From an uncultured Clostridia bacterium (GTDB taxonomy: Bacteria; Bacillota; Clostridia; Peptostreptococcales; Anaerovoracaceae): a stretch of DNA of 37,182 nt. Location of the stretch: positions 1 to 37,182 of the forward strand of contig CALWPQ010000006.1 of the NCBI GenBank assembly GCA_944383465.1, in the 5' to 3' direction. Positions 15,034-23,976 of this stretch are shown here, piece by piece; position 1 is the first letter of the stretch, and each line of letters starts with the position of its first letter. The notes beneath the pieces were generated by a model that was not told the DNA's origin, made no database searches, and saw nothing but the letters and a program-made list of their open reading frames with translations. The position numbers and the translations under genes are program-made.

Positions 15034-15102
15034 CTATTTTTTAAACACCGCAACTGCTGCATCAAAGATACTCTCTTCTTTCTTGTATGCTGCCTTTGAC
15101 AT
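15034..15102 (-). pseudogene. Possible stub of a TetR-type regulator N-terminus
   Basis: A 22-codon minus-strand frame starting ATG reads MSKAAYKKEESIFDAAVAV, then FKK and stop. This resembles the first helix of TetR/AcrR regulators (ILDAALELF pattern). No ribosome binding site and no HTH follow; the rpsR terminator cuts it off. It could be chance. Confidence 0.25.
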
Positions 15103-15170
15103 TCCGCATCTTAAATATTATTTACAGAATTAAGATTGTTCTATGGACTGCTTTAATTCTTAATTTATGT

Positions 15171-17780
15171 CTATGCAGTGCGGAATGTAAGTCCGTTTGT
15201 GTCCGCATCTATTGTTACGGTATCGCCGTCAGTGATCTCTCCTCTTATAATGCGCTCGGCAAGCTCTGTTTCAATATGTTTTTGCAGATATCTCTTAACT
15301 GGCCGCGCGCCGTATGCCGGTGTATAGCTCTCCTGCGCAATGCGGCGTTTTGCACTGTCTGTAAGCACAAGCGCAATTTCTCTGTCAGCAAGGCGAGAAA
15401 CAAGCCCTTTCATTGCAATATCGATTATACCTGTTATCTGATTTTCTGTAAGCGGCGAGAATACGACAATATCGTCAATACGATTTAAAAATTCAGGTCT
15501 GAAATACTGCTTCATCTCGTTTTCTACCTGTTCCTTTACCTTGGCGTCGATACTGCCGTCAGCATTTATATTGTCAATAAGGTATGAGCTTCCTATATTC
15601 GATGTCATGATTACTATTGTATTCTTGAAATCAACTGTTCTGCCCTGATTATCCGTAAGTCTGCCGTCGTCAAGAAGCTGCAACAAAATGTTAAATACAT
15701 CCGGATGCGCTTTTTCTATTTCATCAAACAATATTACGCTATACGGCTTTCTGCGCACGGCTTCAGTAAGCTGTCCGCCCTCGTCGTAGCCTACATATCC
15801 CGGAGGAGCTCCTACAAGCCGCGACACGGAGTGTTTCTCCATATACTCCGACATATCTATTCTGATCATATTTTTTTCGGAATCAAACAACGCTTCTGAA
15901 AGCGACTTTGCAAGCTCGGTCTTGCCCACACCTGTAGGTCCAAGGAATATAAACGAACCTATCGGCCTGTTCTCATCTTTAAGACCAGCTCGCGCGCGAA
16001 GCACAGCTTCTGCCACAGCGGTTACGGCTTCATCCTGCCCGATAACTCTCTTGTGAAGAATATCACTGAGCTTGAGCAGCTTTTCCTTTTCAGATTCTAC
16101 GAGCTTAGCTACAGGAATACCCGTCCAGTTTGAAACTACTTCAGCAATTTCCTCTTCACCGACCTCTTCCTTGAGCAGTCTGTTTTCACTTCCTGCGCCG
16201 CCGTTTTCTAAGTCTGACGCGCTGCCCTTTGCCGCTTCGAGCTTCTTCTCAAGCTCCGGCAGCTTTCCATACCTCAATTCAGCCAGTTTTTCGAGGTCGT
16301 ACTGTCTTTCCGCTTCTTCTATCTGATACTTCACGTCCTCTATCTGCTGCTTTATTTCTTTTACGCCGGATATTGCCTGTTTTTCCTGCTCCCACTGCGC
16401 GCGCATCTTATCGTTCTCGGCTTTAAGCTCTGCAAGCTCGCTTGTAATATTTTCAAGTCTCGTTTTTGAACCGTTGTCACTTTCTTTTGAAAGCGCCTGT
16501 TTTTCAATTTCCAACTGCATTATCTTCCTTGAAATTTCATCAAGCTCCGCCGGAAGCGAGTCTATTTCCGTCCTTATTTTAGATGCCGCTTCGTCCATCA
16601 AATCTATGGCCTTGTCCGGTAAAAATCTGTCCGTAATGTATCTGTCAGAAAGTACCGCACAGGCGATAAGCGCGCTGTCTGTAATTCTCACGCCGTGATG
16701 AATTTCAAAACGCTCTTTGAGCCCTCTTAATATTGAAATCGTGTCTTCGACAGTCGGCTGATCTACAAGTACTTTTTGGAATCGTCTTTCAAGCGCTGCA
16801 TCTTTTTCAATGTATTTTCTGTATTCATCAAGAGTTGTTGCGCCTATGCAGTGCAGCTCGCCTCGCGCAAGTTTAGGCTTAAGCAGGTTGCCTGCATCCA
16901 TCGAGCCTTCCGTTCTGCCTGCGCCTACGATGTTATGAATTTCATCTATAAAAAGGATTATCCTGCCTTCTGACTTTTCTATTTCGCTGAGAACAGCCTT
17001 GAGTCTCTCTTCAAATTCACCTCTGAACTTTGCGCCTGCAATGAGAGAGCCCATATCGAGCGCGTAAATTGTCTTATCCTTTAAGCCCTCCGGCACATCG
17101 CCGTTTAAAATTCTCTGTGCAAGGCCTTCCACGACAGCCGTTTTGCCGACGCCCGGTTCACCGATAAGCACCGGATTATTCTTCGTCCTTCTTGAAAGAA
17201 TTTGAATAGTATGCCTTATCTCGGCGTCACGTCCGATTACAGGATCAAGCTTGCCCTCACGCGCCATCTGCACGAGGTCGCGCCCGTATTTACTGAGCGC
17301 CTCATAATTTTCCTCAGGGTTTTGACTCGTTACTCTCTGATTGCCTCTTACTTTTGAAAGCGCCTCGAGAAATTTTTCACGTGTAATGCCGTACTTGGCG
17401 TTAATCGCTGCGGTAGGCGTGCTTCTTTCCGCGATAAGCGCAAGGTAAATATGCTCTACCGAAACATACTCGTCCTTAAACTGTTCTGCCGTTTTCTCCG
17501 CTTCTATAAGAAGCTCCGAAAACCGCCTAGTACTGTAAAGCCCGTCTGCACCTCCGCTTACCTTTGGCAGCTTGTCAAGCTCTGTCTGCACATCGCGCGC
17601 AACAGATGAAACATCCACGCCCATAACATCAAGAAGTCTCGGAATCAGCCCGTCTGTCTGTTTTAAAAGCGCCAAGTTTATATGCTCGCAGTCAAGCTGC
17701 TGATGTCCCAATGAAATGGCCAGATTTTGCGCCTCTATAAGCGCGTTTTGTGCATTTTGTGTATATTTTTCTATGTTCAT
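15171..17780 (-). CDS. clpB: ClpB disaggregase (AAA+ chaperone)
   Basis: An 869-residue hexameric ATP-driven disaggregase that works with DnaK. Order: N-domain (1-145), first AAA+ module with Walker A GEPGVGKT at 207-214, coiled-coil M-domain (about 405-525, rich in E/K/Q), second AAA+ module with GPTGVGKT and [23 protein letters not shown], and the C-terminal domain ending in [17 protein letters not shown]. The M-domain separates it from ClpC/ClpA. I chose ATG 17780 with GGGGG eight bases upstream over GTG 17801. A perfect CIRCE operator at 17867-17893 implies HrcA control. Single gene. Confidence 0.97.
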   Translation of the reverse strand: MNIEKYTQNAQNALIEAQNLAISLGHQQLDCEHINLALLKQTDGLIPRLLDVMGVDVSSVARDVQTELDKLPKVSGGADGLYSTRRFSELLIEAEKTAEQFKDEYVSVEHIYLALIAERSTPTAAINAKYGITREKFLEALSKVRGNQRVTSQNPEENYEALSKYGRDLVQMAREGKLDPVIGRDAEIRHTIQILSRRTKNNPVLIGEPGVGKTAVVEGLAQRILNGDVPEGLKDKTIYALDMGSLIAGAKFRGEFEERLKAVLSEIEKSEGRIILFIDEIHNIVGAGRTEGSMDAGNLLKPKLARGELHCIGATTLDEYRKYIEKDAALERRFQKVLVDQPTVEDTISILRGLKERFEIHHGVRITDSALIACAVLSDRYITDRFLPDKAIDLMDEAASKIRTEIDSLPAELDEISRKIMQLEIEKQALSKESDNGSKTRLENITSELAELKAENDKMRAQWEQEKQAISGVKEIKQQIEDVKYQIEEAERQYDLEKLAELRYGKLPELEKKLEAAKGSASDLENGGAGSENRLLKEEVGEEEIAEVVSNWTGIPVAKLVESEKEKLLKLSDILHKRVIGQDEAVTAVAEAVLRARAGLKDENRPIGSFIFLGPTGVGKTELAKSLSEALFDSEKNMIRIDMSEYMEKHSVSRLVGAPPGYVGYDEGGQLTEAVRRKPYSVILFDEIEKAHPDVFNILLQLLDDGRLTDNQGRTVDFKNTIVIMTSNIGSSYLIDNINADGSIDAKVKEQVENEMKQYFRPEFLNRIDDIVVFSPLTENQITGIIDIAMKGLVSRLADREIALVLTDSAKRRIAQESYTPAYGARPVKRYLQKHIETELAERIIRGEITDGDTVTIDADTNGLTFRTA

Positions 17781-17829
17781 AAGGTCGTCCCCCTTTCGCA
17801 CCTATGATATTTTTTCCTTTTATAATATT

Positions 17830-17858
17830 ATAATATACCTCATAAAGCGATTTGTAAA
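17830..17858 (-). promoter_or_regulatory. Candidate clpB promoter downstream of CIRCE
   Basis: Minus-strand TTTACA (17858-17853), 17 bases, TATTAT (17835-17830), about 50 bases before the clpB start. A second possible promoter, TTAGCA (17893-17888), 18 bases, TAAAAT (17869-17864), lies entirely within CIRCE. Confidence 0.55.
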
Positions 17859-17866
17859 CAAAAATT

Positions 17867-17893
17867 TTAGCACTCATCATAAGAGAGTGCTAA
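17867..17893. promoter_or_regulatory. CIRCE operator (HrcA binding site)
   Basis: TTAGCACTC, nine bases, GAGTGCTAA: an exact match to the CIRCE consensus, 87 bases upstream of the clpB ATG. HrcA binding here would repress clpB until heat or folding stress. No hrcA is in the window. Confidence 0.97.
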
Positions 17894-17924
17894 TAATAAA
17901 AATTTTTATTATTTTCCCCCCCCC
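17892..17924. repeat. AT palindrome and nine-C tract beside CIRCE
   Basis: A 22-base perfect palindrome (AATAATAAAAA and its complement, 17892-17913) is followed by TT and an uninterrupted run of nine C (17916-17924), then CGCGCGG. Confidence 0.8.
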
Positions 17925-17971
17925 GCGCGGAATAAAAGCCGCAGCATAACAAATACACCTCTGCATACAAA

Positions 17972-18000
17972 AAGAGCCTGCCCGCAAATGACAGACTCTT
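17972..18000 (-). terminator. Terminator of the M50 protease gene
   Basis: An imperfect stem (AAGAGCCTG with CAGACTCTT, one mismatch) lies 23 bases after the stop and is followed on the minus strand by TTTTTGT. Confidence 0.65.
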
Positions 18001-18022
18001 ATTCCTTTTGTTAAATTCACAA

Positions 18023-18745
18023 TTAAACAGCGAATAATATATCCATAATCAAATTGTATACCGCGAGCACACCCGGTGTCAGCACAATATCAGTGATATC
18101 AAAGAGTATGAGCACGAGCAGTATAAAAAATCCATTCTCATATACTCTGTACCACCAGCTGTATTTGCGCAGGTTAAAAATTTCTGTAACAATATTAAAA
18201 CCATCAAGCGGAGGCACGGGTATGAGATTGAAAACCATAAGTACGATATTTATGAGAACGATATTGAGAATCATCTGCATCACAATACTGCCCATTTGAT
18301 TTAGATATATAAATTCGGGAGCTACCGCCACAATAATTCTGAGAATTACCGCAAACAGCACTGCCACAATAAAATTCATCGTTACTCCTGCAAGCGATAC
18401 CAGCAGCTCGTCGCGCCTCGGCTTTTTAAAATTTCTCGGGTTTATCTGCACCGGATTGCCCCAGCCAAAGCCGATAAGGAGTAAACACACAAAACCTATC
18501 GGATCTATGTGCGCTGCTGGATTGATCGTCACTCTGCCCTGATAATATGGGGTATCGTCACCCAGCTTGTATGCGACAAACGCATGCCCAAATTCGTGCA
18601 GCGAAAGTCCTATCAGCACTGCCGGAAGCATAAGCAGCGTGCTCATCAGCCAGTCTCCCGGACTTGCAAATCTTCCGTTAAATATCGACGACGCAAACAA
18701 TAGTGCAATTATTATGAGCGTCCTCGGATCCATAAATCTCTTCAA
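18023..18745 (-). CDS. Site-2-type membrane metalloprotease (M50 family)
   Basis: A polytopic protein of about 240 residues with five to six hydrophobic helices. The zinc motif HEFGH lies in GLSLHEFGHAFVAYKLGD, and the third ligand region is NLIPVPPLDGFN (the NxxPxPPLDG motif). It belongs to the small YwhC-like M50 group, which cleaves transmembrane substrates; targets are unknown. Start is uncertain: TTG at 18745 has AAGAGAGG at good spacing, while the next ATG (18733) is 20 bases from that site. It is a single gene with its own terminator, divergent from the LysM gene. Confidence 0.9.
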   Translation of the reverse strand: MKRFMDPRTLIIIALLFASSIFNGRFASPGDWLMSTLLMLPAVLIGLSLHEFGHAFVAYKLGDDTPYYQGRVTINPAAHIDPIGFVCLLLIGFGWGNPVQINPRNFKKPRRDELLVSLAGVTMNFIVAVLFAVILRIIVAVAPEFIYLNQMGSIVMQMILNIVLINIVLMVFNLIPVPPLDGFNIVTEIFNLRKYSWWYRVYENGFFILLVLILFDITDIVLTPGVLAVYNLIMDILFAV

Positions 18746-18835
18746 ATCAAAAACCTCTCTTGTCAAAAATATATTATTATTCTATCACAAAAGTGTGCAG
18801 AAGAAAATAGTATGTATTTGAGAGGTGATATTTTT

Positions 18836-19240
18836 ATGGCTAAATGCTTAGTATGTATTGATGTATATACTGTCGAAGCCGGCGATACACTTTATTCAAT
18901 CGCCCGCAAATACGATATACCTGTTGAACTACTTATGAAAGTCAACAGAATAAGAAATCCTTATAATCTGAGAATCGGAAGAAAGCTCTGCATTCCAGGC
19001 ATGCAGCTTCCCGACAATCAGCCAACAGCTCCGTGTCCCGGTCCTGCACCGCTGCCGACTCCTGACATTCCTGGAGGCGCTCCTGAATGCCGCGGTGTTC
19101 TCCATACCGTAGTCGCCGGAGATACTCTTTATATGATAGCAAAAAAATACCGCGTAGCGCTCGGCGCAATTATAGACGCAAACCCGGATATCGACCCTTA
19201 CAATCTGAGAATCGGTATGAAAATCTGTGTTCCAAGATAA
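18836..19240 (+). CDS. Small protein with two LysM domains
   Basis: A 134-residue protein made of two LysM modules (about 10-53 and 90-132) joined by a proline-rich linker (60-85). Each has the VxAGDTLYxIAxKY start and an NPYNLRIG or DPYNLRIG end. LysM binds peptidoglycan or related N-acetylglucosamine polymers. There is no signal peptide, the start being MAKCLVCIDVYTVE; five to six cysteines are unusual for an exported wall protein. Similar short double-LysM proteins occur in spore coats and cortex, so a spore role is possible but not shown. ATG 18836 has AGAGGTGAT at good spacing; the earlier in-frame ATG (18812) has none. Confidence 0.9.
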   Translation: MAKCLVCIDVYTVEAGDTLYSIARKYDIPVELLMKVNRIRNPYNLRIGRKLCIPGMQLPDNQPTAPCPGPAPLPTPDIPGGAPECRGVLHTVVAGDTLYMIAKKYRVALGAIIDANPDIDPYNLRIGMKICVPR

Positions 19241-19253
19241 AAAACGCTGAAGG

Positions 19254-19315
19254 TGTATCTAAAAAATCAGATAGCCCGCAAACTGAAAACGGCGGGGTAG
19301 CTGCCATATAGATAC
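19254..19315 (+). ncRNA. Structured RNA candidate downstream of the LysM gene
   Basis: An 8-bp helix (TGTATCTA 19254-19261 with TAGATACA 19308-19315) encloses 46 bases with an inner CCCGC/GCGGG stem, and the terminator at 19317-19358 follows two bases later. The shape recalls a riboswitch aptamer plus terminator, but no plus-strand gene follows. I recognise no known class. Confidence 0.3.
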
Positions 19316-19316
19316 A

Positions 19317-19358
19317 GAAAAGGACGAGTAAGAAGCCGTTGCTTTTTACCTGTCCTTT
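19317..19358 (+). terminator. Long terminator after the LysM gene, probably bidirectional
   Basis: AAAAGGACGAGTAAGAAGC, loop CGTT, GCTTTTTACCTGTCCTTTT: about 17 paired bases with one bulge, then TTGTTATTG. The ABC exporter operon converges on it from the right. Confidence 0.8.
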
Positions 19359-19374
19359 TTGTTATTGTTAAATT

Positions 19375-19479
19375 TTAAAGCGCTGCTTTAAGGGTAAGCG
19401 CAAGCCCTTTCGTCTTGAAATCCATTCCCGCAAGACGCTGAAATGAAGAAAAGCCAATAGCCTCTGCCAAAGCACACAT
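19375..19479 (-). pseudogene. Possible C-terminal remnant of an unknown protein
   Basis: A 34-codon minus-strand frame between the exporter stop and the terminator reads MCALAEAIGFSSFQRL, then AGMDFKTKGLALTLKAAL and stop. Composition is protein-like, and there is no ribosome binding site. It may be the tail of a deleted gene that once followed the exporter pair; it resembles loosely the end regions of EcfT-type proteins, which I cannot verify. Confidence 0.25.
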
Positions 19480-19508
19480 ACTATGTATTTTGACACTTTA
19501 CATTTATA

Positions 19509-21239
19509 CTAAATACCCCAATCCTTACTAATAGTTTGCAGCTTTACTATATGAGGATAGATTTTACCTGTATTCATCAGCTCTTTCGGTTCTCCCTGTT
19601 CAGCAACAACACCATCTGCAAGCACGACTACTTTATCTGCACCGCTTACAGTACGCATACGATGAGCGATGACAAGCACGGTCTTATCCTTTATCAATCT
19701 TGATAAAGCAGTCTGTATCAAAGTTTCATTTTCCACGTCAAGGCTTGATGTTGCTTCGTCAAGCAAAATGATAGGAGCATTTTTTAGAAAAGCGCGGGCA
19801 ATGGAAATACGCTGTCTTTCGCCGCCGGAAAGCTCACAGCCATTTTCACCGATCATACTGTTATACCCATTTGGAAGCTTTGCTGCAAACTCCTCACAAT
19901 TTGCCAGCCTTGCAGCCTCAATTACTTCTTCATCCGTAGCGTTCTTCCTTCCTATTCTGATATTCTCCATAATCGTATTGTTAAACAGCGTCACATCTTG
20001 GAATACGATGGAATACAACGACAATAACGCTTCCGGCTCTATCTTCGATATATCCATACCGCCGACAGTAATTTTTCCTCTGTTTATATCCCAAAACCGC
20101 GCGGCAAGGCGTGACACCGTAGTTTTGCCGCCGCCTGACGGTCCGACTAAGGCAGTAACTTCCCCTTGCTTTGCCGTAAAAGACACATCTTTCAGTACAG
20201 TCTCTCCGGTATTGTAAGAAAATGCCACATGATCAAATACAATATCGTATCCTTCATTTGTTAACTGTCTGCTTCCTGTCTGAATCGGGTGATCGAGTAT
20301 TTCATTCATCCGCTCTATGTTCGTTCTGGTAGATATAATTGCGGCAAGATTTTGCAGCGCACCCTCAAGCGGAGTATACAGTCTTGAAGCAACAAGCAAA
20401 AACATAAAAAACAGCGGAATATCAATTTCCCCGCGAACGAGAAGCACAGAGCCTACAAGCGCAACTGTAGCAATCCCAAACTTTAATATCAATGTTGATG
20501 AAACAACAAAAATGGCAGTACCAAGTTCTGTAATAATGTGCCGTTTTTCTACATAATCAATTTTTTTATCAAGACCTTCCAAATACCTTTTTTCCGCATT
20601 ATTCGCCTTTAAGTCCTGCAAGCTCTCAATGCACTCCTGTACCCCATTTTCAAGATCAACATTTGCTTCTACGGATTTGCGATTGAAATACTCCTGTATG
20701 CGGGCGGAAAAAAACGTAATCGTAAAGGCAATCGGCAGCACCCAAACTGCCGCAAGAGCCATACGCCAATCATAGGCAAAAAGACTAAGTCCGATCAGCG
20801 CTGTAGAAATAAGCGAGCCTGCCAAAGCGGGCACATAATGGGAAAAAGCGGTTTCTAAAGTTGCGCAGTCGCTCATAATAGAATTTGTCAAATCGGCAAG
20901 GTCTTTCTTCCCGAAAAAGGACAGTGGAATTTTGCGAAGCTGTTCAGCCAGCGAAATACGTCTTACCCCACTTTCTACATAAGTTGCCAAATAAGTAGCA
21001 TTATATTGAAACCAAGTCGCAATGAATATGAAGCATAAGCAAACTAAAGTACCAGCTACATAAAAAACAACGCGGCTTCCGGTTACGCCCCCGTTCATCA
21101 TATCAATGACCAAGAAATAAAGAAGGCCTACAGGAAACATAAAAGATATATCCTGCACTACGCAAGCAATGCAGCCTTTTATCAAATCGACAGCGCCCTG
21201 TCTTGATAATGCAAAGCGTCTCTGCAATTTCTGAATCAT
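19509..21239 (-). CDS. ABC exporter half-transporter, IrtB-like
   Basis: A 576-residue fusion of a six-helix membrane domain (about 1-320) and an ATPase domain. The ATPase has Walker A GPSGGGKTT, Q-loop VFQD, signature LSGGERQR, Walker B IILLDEATSSLD and H-loop IAHRM, all intact. It overlaps the preceding half-transporter by 4 bases (ATGA), so the two are translationally coupled and probably form a heterodimer. Pairs of this type with a TetR gene resemble IrtAB-like exporters/importers; substrate (siderophore, peptide or drug) is not determinable here. Confidence 0.92.
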   Translation of the reverse strand: MIQKLQRRFALSRQGAVDLIKGCIACVVQDISFMFPVGLLYFLVIDMMNGGVTGSRVVFYVAGTLVCLCFIFIATWFQYNATYLATYVESGVRRISLAEQLRKIPLSFFGKKDLADLTNSIMSDCATLETAFSHYVPALAGSLISTALIGLSLFAYDWRMALAAVWVLPIAFTITFFSARIQEYFNRKSVEANVDLENGVQECIESLQDLKANNAEKRYLEGLDKKIDYVEKRHIITELGTAIFVVSSTLILKFGIATVALVGSVLLVRGEIDIPLFFMFLLVASRLYTPLEGALQNLAAIISTRTNIERMNEILDHPIQTGSRQLTNEGYDIVFDHVAFSYNTGETVLKDVSFTAKQGEVTALVGPSGGGKTTVSRLAARFWDINRGKITVGGMDISKIEPEALLSLYSIVFQDVTLFNNTIMENIRIGRKNATDEEVIEAARLANCEEFAAKLPNGYNSMIGENGCELSGGERQRISIARAFLKNAPIILLDEATSSLDVENETLIQTALSRLIKDKTVLVIAHRMRTVSGADKVVVLADGVVAEQGEPKELMNTGKIYPHIVKLQTISKDWGI

Positions 21240-23026
21240 GCTCTTACCTCCAATTCTTTGTTTTCATTTAAAATTTTCCATTCTGCCGCTTCAGAATAAT
21301 TCTTCCACATACGAGTAAATATGCCGTTTTTCCTTATCAGTTCTTCATGTGTGCCGCTTTCAGCGATTTCACCGTCTTGCAGTACATAAATGCAATCTGC
21401 ATTTGTAATCGACGATAGCCTATGCACAATCATAATAACTGTTTTTCCATTTGAAAGGGCAGATAAAGCCTGCTGCACGCGCACTTCATTATCAGGGTCG
21501 GCAAATGCTGTGGCTTCATCAAGAATGAGAATCGGCGCATTTTTTAAAACTGCGCGGGCAATCGCTATTCGCTGTTTTTCACCGCCAGATAAGTACACGC
21601 CGTTTGTCCCAATAACTGTATCTATTCCATTCGGTAGTTTTTTGATAATATCCAGACATTGCGCATCCTCCAGAGCATGAGCAGCCTCTTCACAGGTTGC
21701 GTCAGGCTTTGCCATACGCACATTTTCCAATACAGACGCCTTGATCAGGTGACTGTCTTGAAATACAAAAGATACTTTATTCATCAGCGTTTCTTTTGGA
21801 ATGTCGCGTATATCGACATTTCCTATTAGTATGCGTCCTTTTTGCGGATCAAAAAATCTTGTGATGATATTAGCAAGGGTCGTTTTGCCGCCGCCTGATG
21901 CGCCTACTAAGGCAACTGTCTGTCCAGCTTTAATTGACAATGATATATCATTGAGAGCATTTTTCTTTCCGTCATAGCTATAGGTAACATGCTCCAATAC
22001 AATTGAATTATCCTCCGGTACGTTATCTGCCGGGCTTTCCGACAATGGCTTTTCCCTAAGCACTTCATCAATCCTGCTGATTGCATCACCCACAATCATT
22101 GCGTCCTCGCTCATAAACATAATCTTTGTGAGCGTTGTCCCGATCGCAGGGGTAATCACGATATAAAAGATAAGGTTCAGCAGCAATTCATCAGTCACGC
22201 CACTCCTTGTAAAAATAATGCCTCCGGCAATCAGGAAAGCAAACACGCCGTTGATTGCAGTTGTATAAAACATCATCGGCATCCTTAACGCTTTCGTGTA
22301 CGCGATTACCCATGTTTCATAATTATCAATCGCAGCTTTGAAACGTTTAAATGAAAAGATTGTCTGCCCGAACGTCTTAACTACGGGTACACCCCTTACA
22401 TATTCAACCGCTTCATTTGACATATCGGAAAGTGCATTTTGATATTCTTTCATCTTTTGTTCCATTTCCGCCCCTGTCATTTTCATCATAATTAAAAAAC
22501 CGAGAATAACCGGAACAAGACTTAATAATCCCAAACGCCAATCAAAAGCGAGCAGTAAAAAAAGCAATCCTATGGGCGTAGCAACAGCACCCGCTTTGTC
22601 GGGAAGCCTATGTGCAAGATATGTTTCCGTAGCCGCACTAGAGGTATTTACAATTCTTCTTAAATTTCCGCTTCCATATTTCTCCGTTATACCCAGAGGC
22701 AAAGTTGTAATATGTCGCATGATCTTTTTTCGCATATTGGCAGCCACCCGAAATGCGCTTATGTGCGAACACATTAAAGCGGCTATATAGACAACAATAG
22801 CTATAACCGCAAACAATACAGCAGACCATCCATAGCGTGTGACATTTTCTGCCTGTGAAAAGTCCGGAGCAGCTTTTAGTACGTCGCGAATGATACGCCA
22901 TATATACCAAAAAGGAACGAGGGAAATCAGCGCACTCATTACAGACAGTATCCAGGAAAGGTAGGTCAATATCCTATATCCTCCAGCGTAGTCCATCAAT
23001 ATTGATAAATTAGACTGTTTTTTCAT
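21236..23026 (-). CDS. ABC exporter half-transporter, IrtA-like
   Basis: A 596-residue half-transporter with a membrane domain (about 1-330) and an ATPase domain: Walker A GASGGGKTT, Q-loop VFQD, signature LSGGEKQR, Walker B ILILDEATAFAD and H-loop IVHRL. Both catalytic Glu and signature are intact in this and its partner, so both ATP sites should be active. The AFADPDNE variant after Walker B is typical of IrtA-like pairs. The ribosome binding site AAGGAGG lies 8 bases upstream. A 170-base gap with three palindromes separates it from the tetR gene; it may be read from the tetR promoter or from its own. Confidence 0.92.
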   Translation of the reverse strand: MKKQSNLSILMDYAGGYRILTYLSWILSVMSALISLVPFWYIWRIIRDVLKAAPDFSQAENVTRYGWSAVLFAVIAIVVYIAALMCSHISAFRVAANMRKKIMRHITTLPLGITEKYGSGNLRRIVNTSSAATETYLAHRLPDKAGAVATPIGLLFLLLAFDWRLGLLSLVPVILGFLIMMKMTGAEMEQKMKEYQNALSDMSNEAVEYVRGVPVVKTFGQTIFSFKRFKAAIDNYETWVIAYTKALRMPMMFYTTAINGVFAFLIAGGIIFTRSGVTDELLLNLIFYIVITPAIGTTLTKIMFMSEDAMIVGDAISRIDEVLREKPLSESPADNVPEDNSIVLEHVTYSYDGKKNALNDISLSIKAGQTVALVGASGGGKTTLANIITRFFDPQKGRILIGNVDIRDIPKETLMNKVSFVFQDSHLIKASVLENVRMAKPDATCEEAAHALEDAQCLDIIKKLPNGIDTVIGTNGVYLSGGEKQRIAIARAVLKNAPILILDEATAFADPDNEVRVQQALSALSNGKTVIMIVHRLSSITNADCIYVLQDGEIAESGTHEELIRKNGIFTRMWKNYSEAAEWKILNENKELEVRA

Positions 23027-23112
23027 TAAAAAACCTCCTTGTAAATATTTTTGTGATATGCGGACAAAATAATTGCCCTCTAATATCCTCAGCTAAGCAG
23101 TTAATTTTTATA

Positions 23113-23128
23113 GTTAGCTATGGCTAAC
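23113..23128. promoter_or_regulatory. Palindrome GTTAGC-N4-GCTAAC before the ABC pair
   Basis: A perfect 6-4-6 inverted repeat about 90 bases upstream of the exporter start. On the minus strand a weak TTGGCA-17-TAACTA promoter-like pair spans it, so a protein bound here could block transcription. Same core as 5684-5697. Confidence 0.4.
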
Positions 23129-23141
23129 CATCATGCCAAAG

Positions 23142-23169
23142 ATAATGGAAAGCGCATGCTTTCCATTAT
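23142..23169. repeat. 12-bp perfect hairpin between tetR and the ABC pair
   Basis: ATAATGGAAAGC, loop GCAT, GCTTTCCATTAT. There is no T-run on either side, so it is not a normal terminator. It could be an mRNA-processing or stability hairpin or an operator. A 10-bp palindrome GGCAATTGCC lies nearby at 23182-23191. Confidence 0.6.
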
Positions 23170-23196
23170 TAAGAATTATAGGGCAATTGCCTTTAC

Positions 23197-23814
23197 CTAT
23201 TGTCCCATAATTTTCATCCATCCGGCAGTATAAAAAGCTCTCATTTCCTCTAAATAATGCTTCGCGTCTTCAAGCGGCATTTCATGTATAATCAACTCAA
23301 AAAAAGTGTTAAACATTCCTGTGATCAATATATGCTCCAGCCGTTCATCAATAGGCGGTGAAGGCCGACCCAGTTTTTCAAGCACCTCTAAGTAATCATG
23401 CGTTCCTTTTGTTTCTACTTCCACCATTTCATCAATCAGTTTTGAAAAACGCGTTCCTTCTGAACAGCAAAGTATGAGCTTAAATTCATTTAAATGCTCA
23501 TAGGCGTATAAAAGCATTTCATACATACATTCACCGGAAATAGAGGTGAGATTGTCTGGCTGCTCCTCCGGTGGTATTTCTGCAAATTCTTTTTGTGCCC
23601 TGCAAAAACATTCCAATAAAAAATCGTAGTGTTCTCCCACCAGCGCTTCAAATAAATCCTCCTTGCTGTCATAATAACCGTAAAACGCTCCTGTAGTCAC
23701 CCCTGCAGTTTTGACAATGTTCCGCAAGGAAGCAGTCTTGAAGCCTTTTTCCAGAAATTCCTGCATAGCGGCCGACAGAATTAGGTGCAATGTTGTCTGT
23801 TCTGCCTCACTCAC
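23197..23814 (-). CDS. TetR/AcrR-family transcriptional regulator
   Basis: A 205-residue repressor. Helix-turn-helix at about 25-50: FKTASLRNIVKTAGVTTGAFYGYYDSKEDLF is the TetR signature (shown in the gene; given here in pieces FKTASLRNIV and GVTTGAFYGYY). The C-terminal ligand domain is variable and unassigned. It starts with GTG at 23814, with GGGGAGGTGA six bases upstream. Strong promoter at 23859-23887 with inverted repeats on the transcription start, indicating autoregulation. The adjacent exporter pair is the obvious target; the inducer is unknown. Confidence 0.92.
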   Translation of the reverse strand: MSEAEQTTLHLILSAAMQEFLEKGFKTASLRNIVKTAGVTTGAFYGYYDSKEDLFEALVGEHYDFLLECFCRAQKEFAEIPPEEQPDNLTSISGECMYEMLLYAYEHLNEFKLILCCSEGTRFSKLIDEMVEVETKGTHDYLEVLEKLGRPSPPIDERLEHILITGMFNTFFELIIHEMPLEDAKHYLEEMRAFYTAGWMKIMGQ

Positions 23815-23831
23815 TTGCTCACCTCCCCGTT

Positions 23832-23859
23832 TATAACAATGTTATATATCACTGTTATA
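23832..23859. promoter_or_regulatory. Candidate TetR operator
   Basis: TATAACA-A-TGTTATA is a 15-base palindrome (23832-23846), followed by TATCAC and another TGTTATA half-site (23853-23859). The cluster starts at the -10 and covers the expected transcription start of the regulator gene. Confidence 0.6.
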
Positions 23860-23887
23860 TAATATAGTAAAGCCGCAGTTTTGTCAA
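23859..23887 (-). promoter_or_regulatory. Promoter of the tetR gene
   Basis: Minus-strand TTGACA (23887-23882), 17-base spacer, TATTAT (23864-23859). It is a near-consensus sigma-A promoter overlapping the operator repeats. Confidence 0.8.
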
Positions 23888-23976
23888 CTGTTTACAAAAA
23901 TTTTTTTCAATTTATTTTATGGCCTTGTGCAAATGATTTTCGCTTTCTTGCTAAGCTAAATTACTTACAAAACGAT

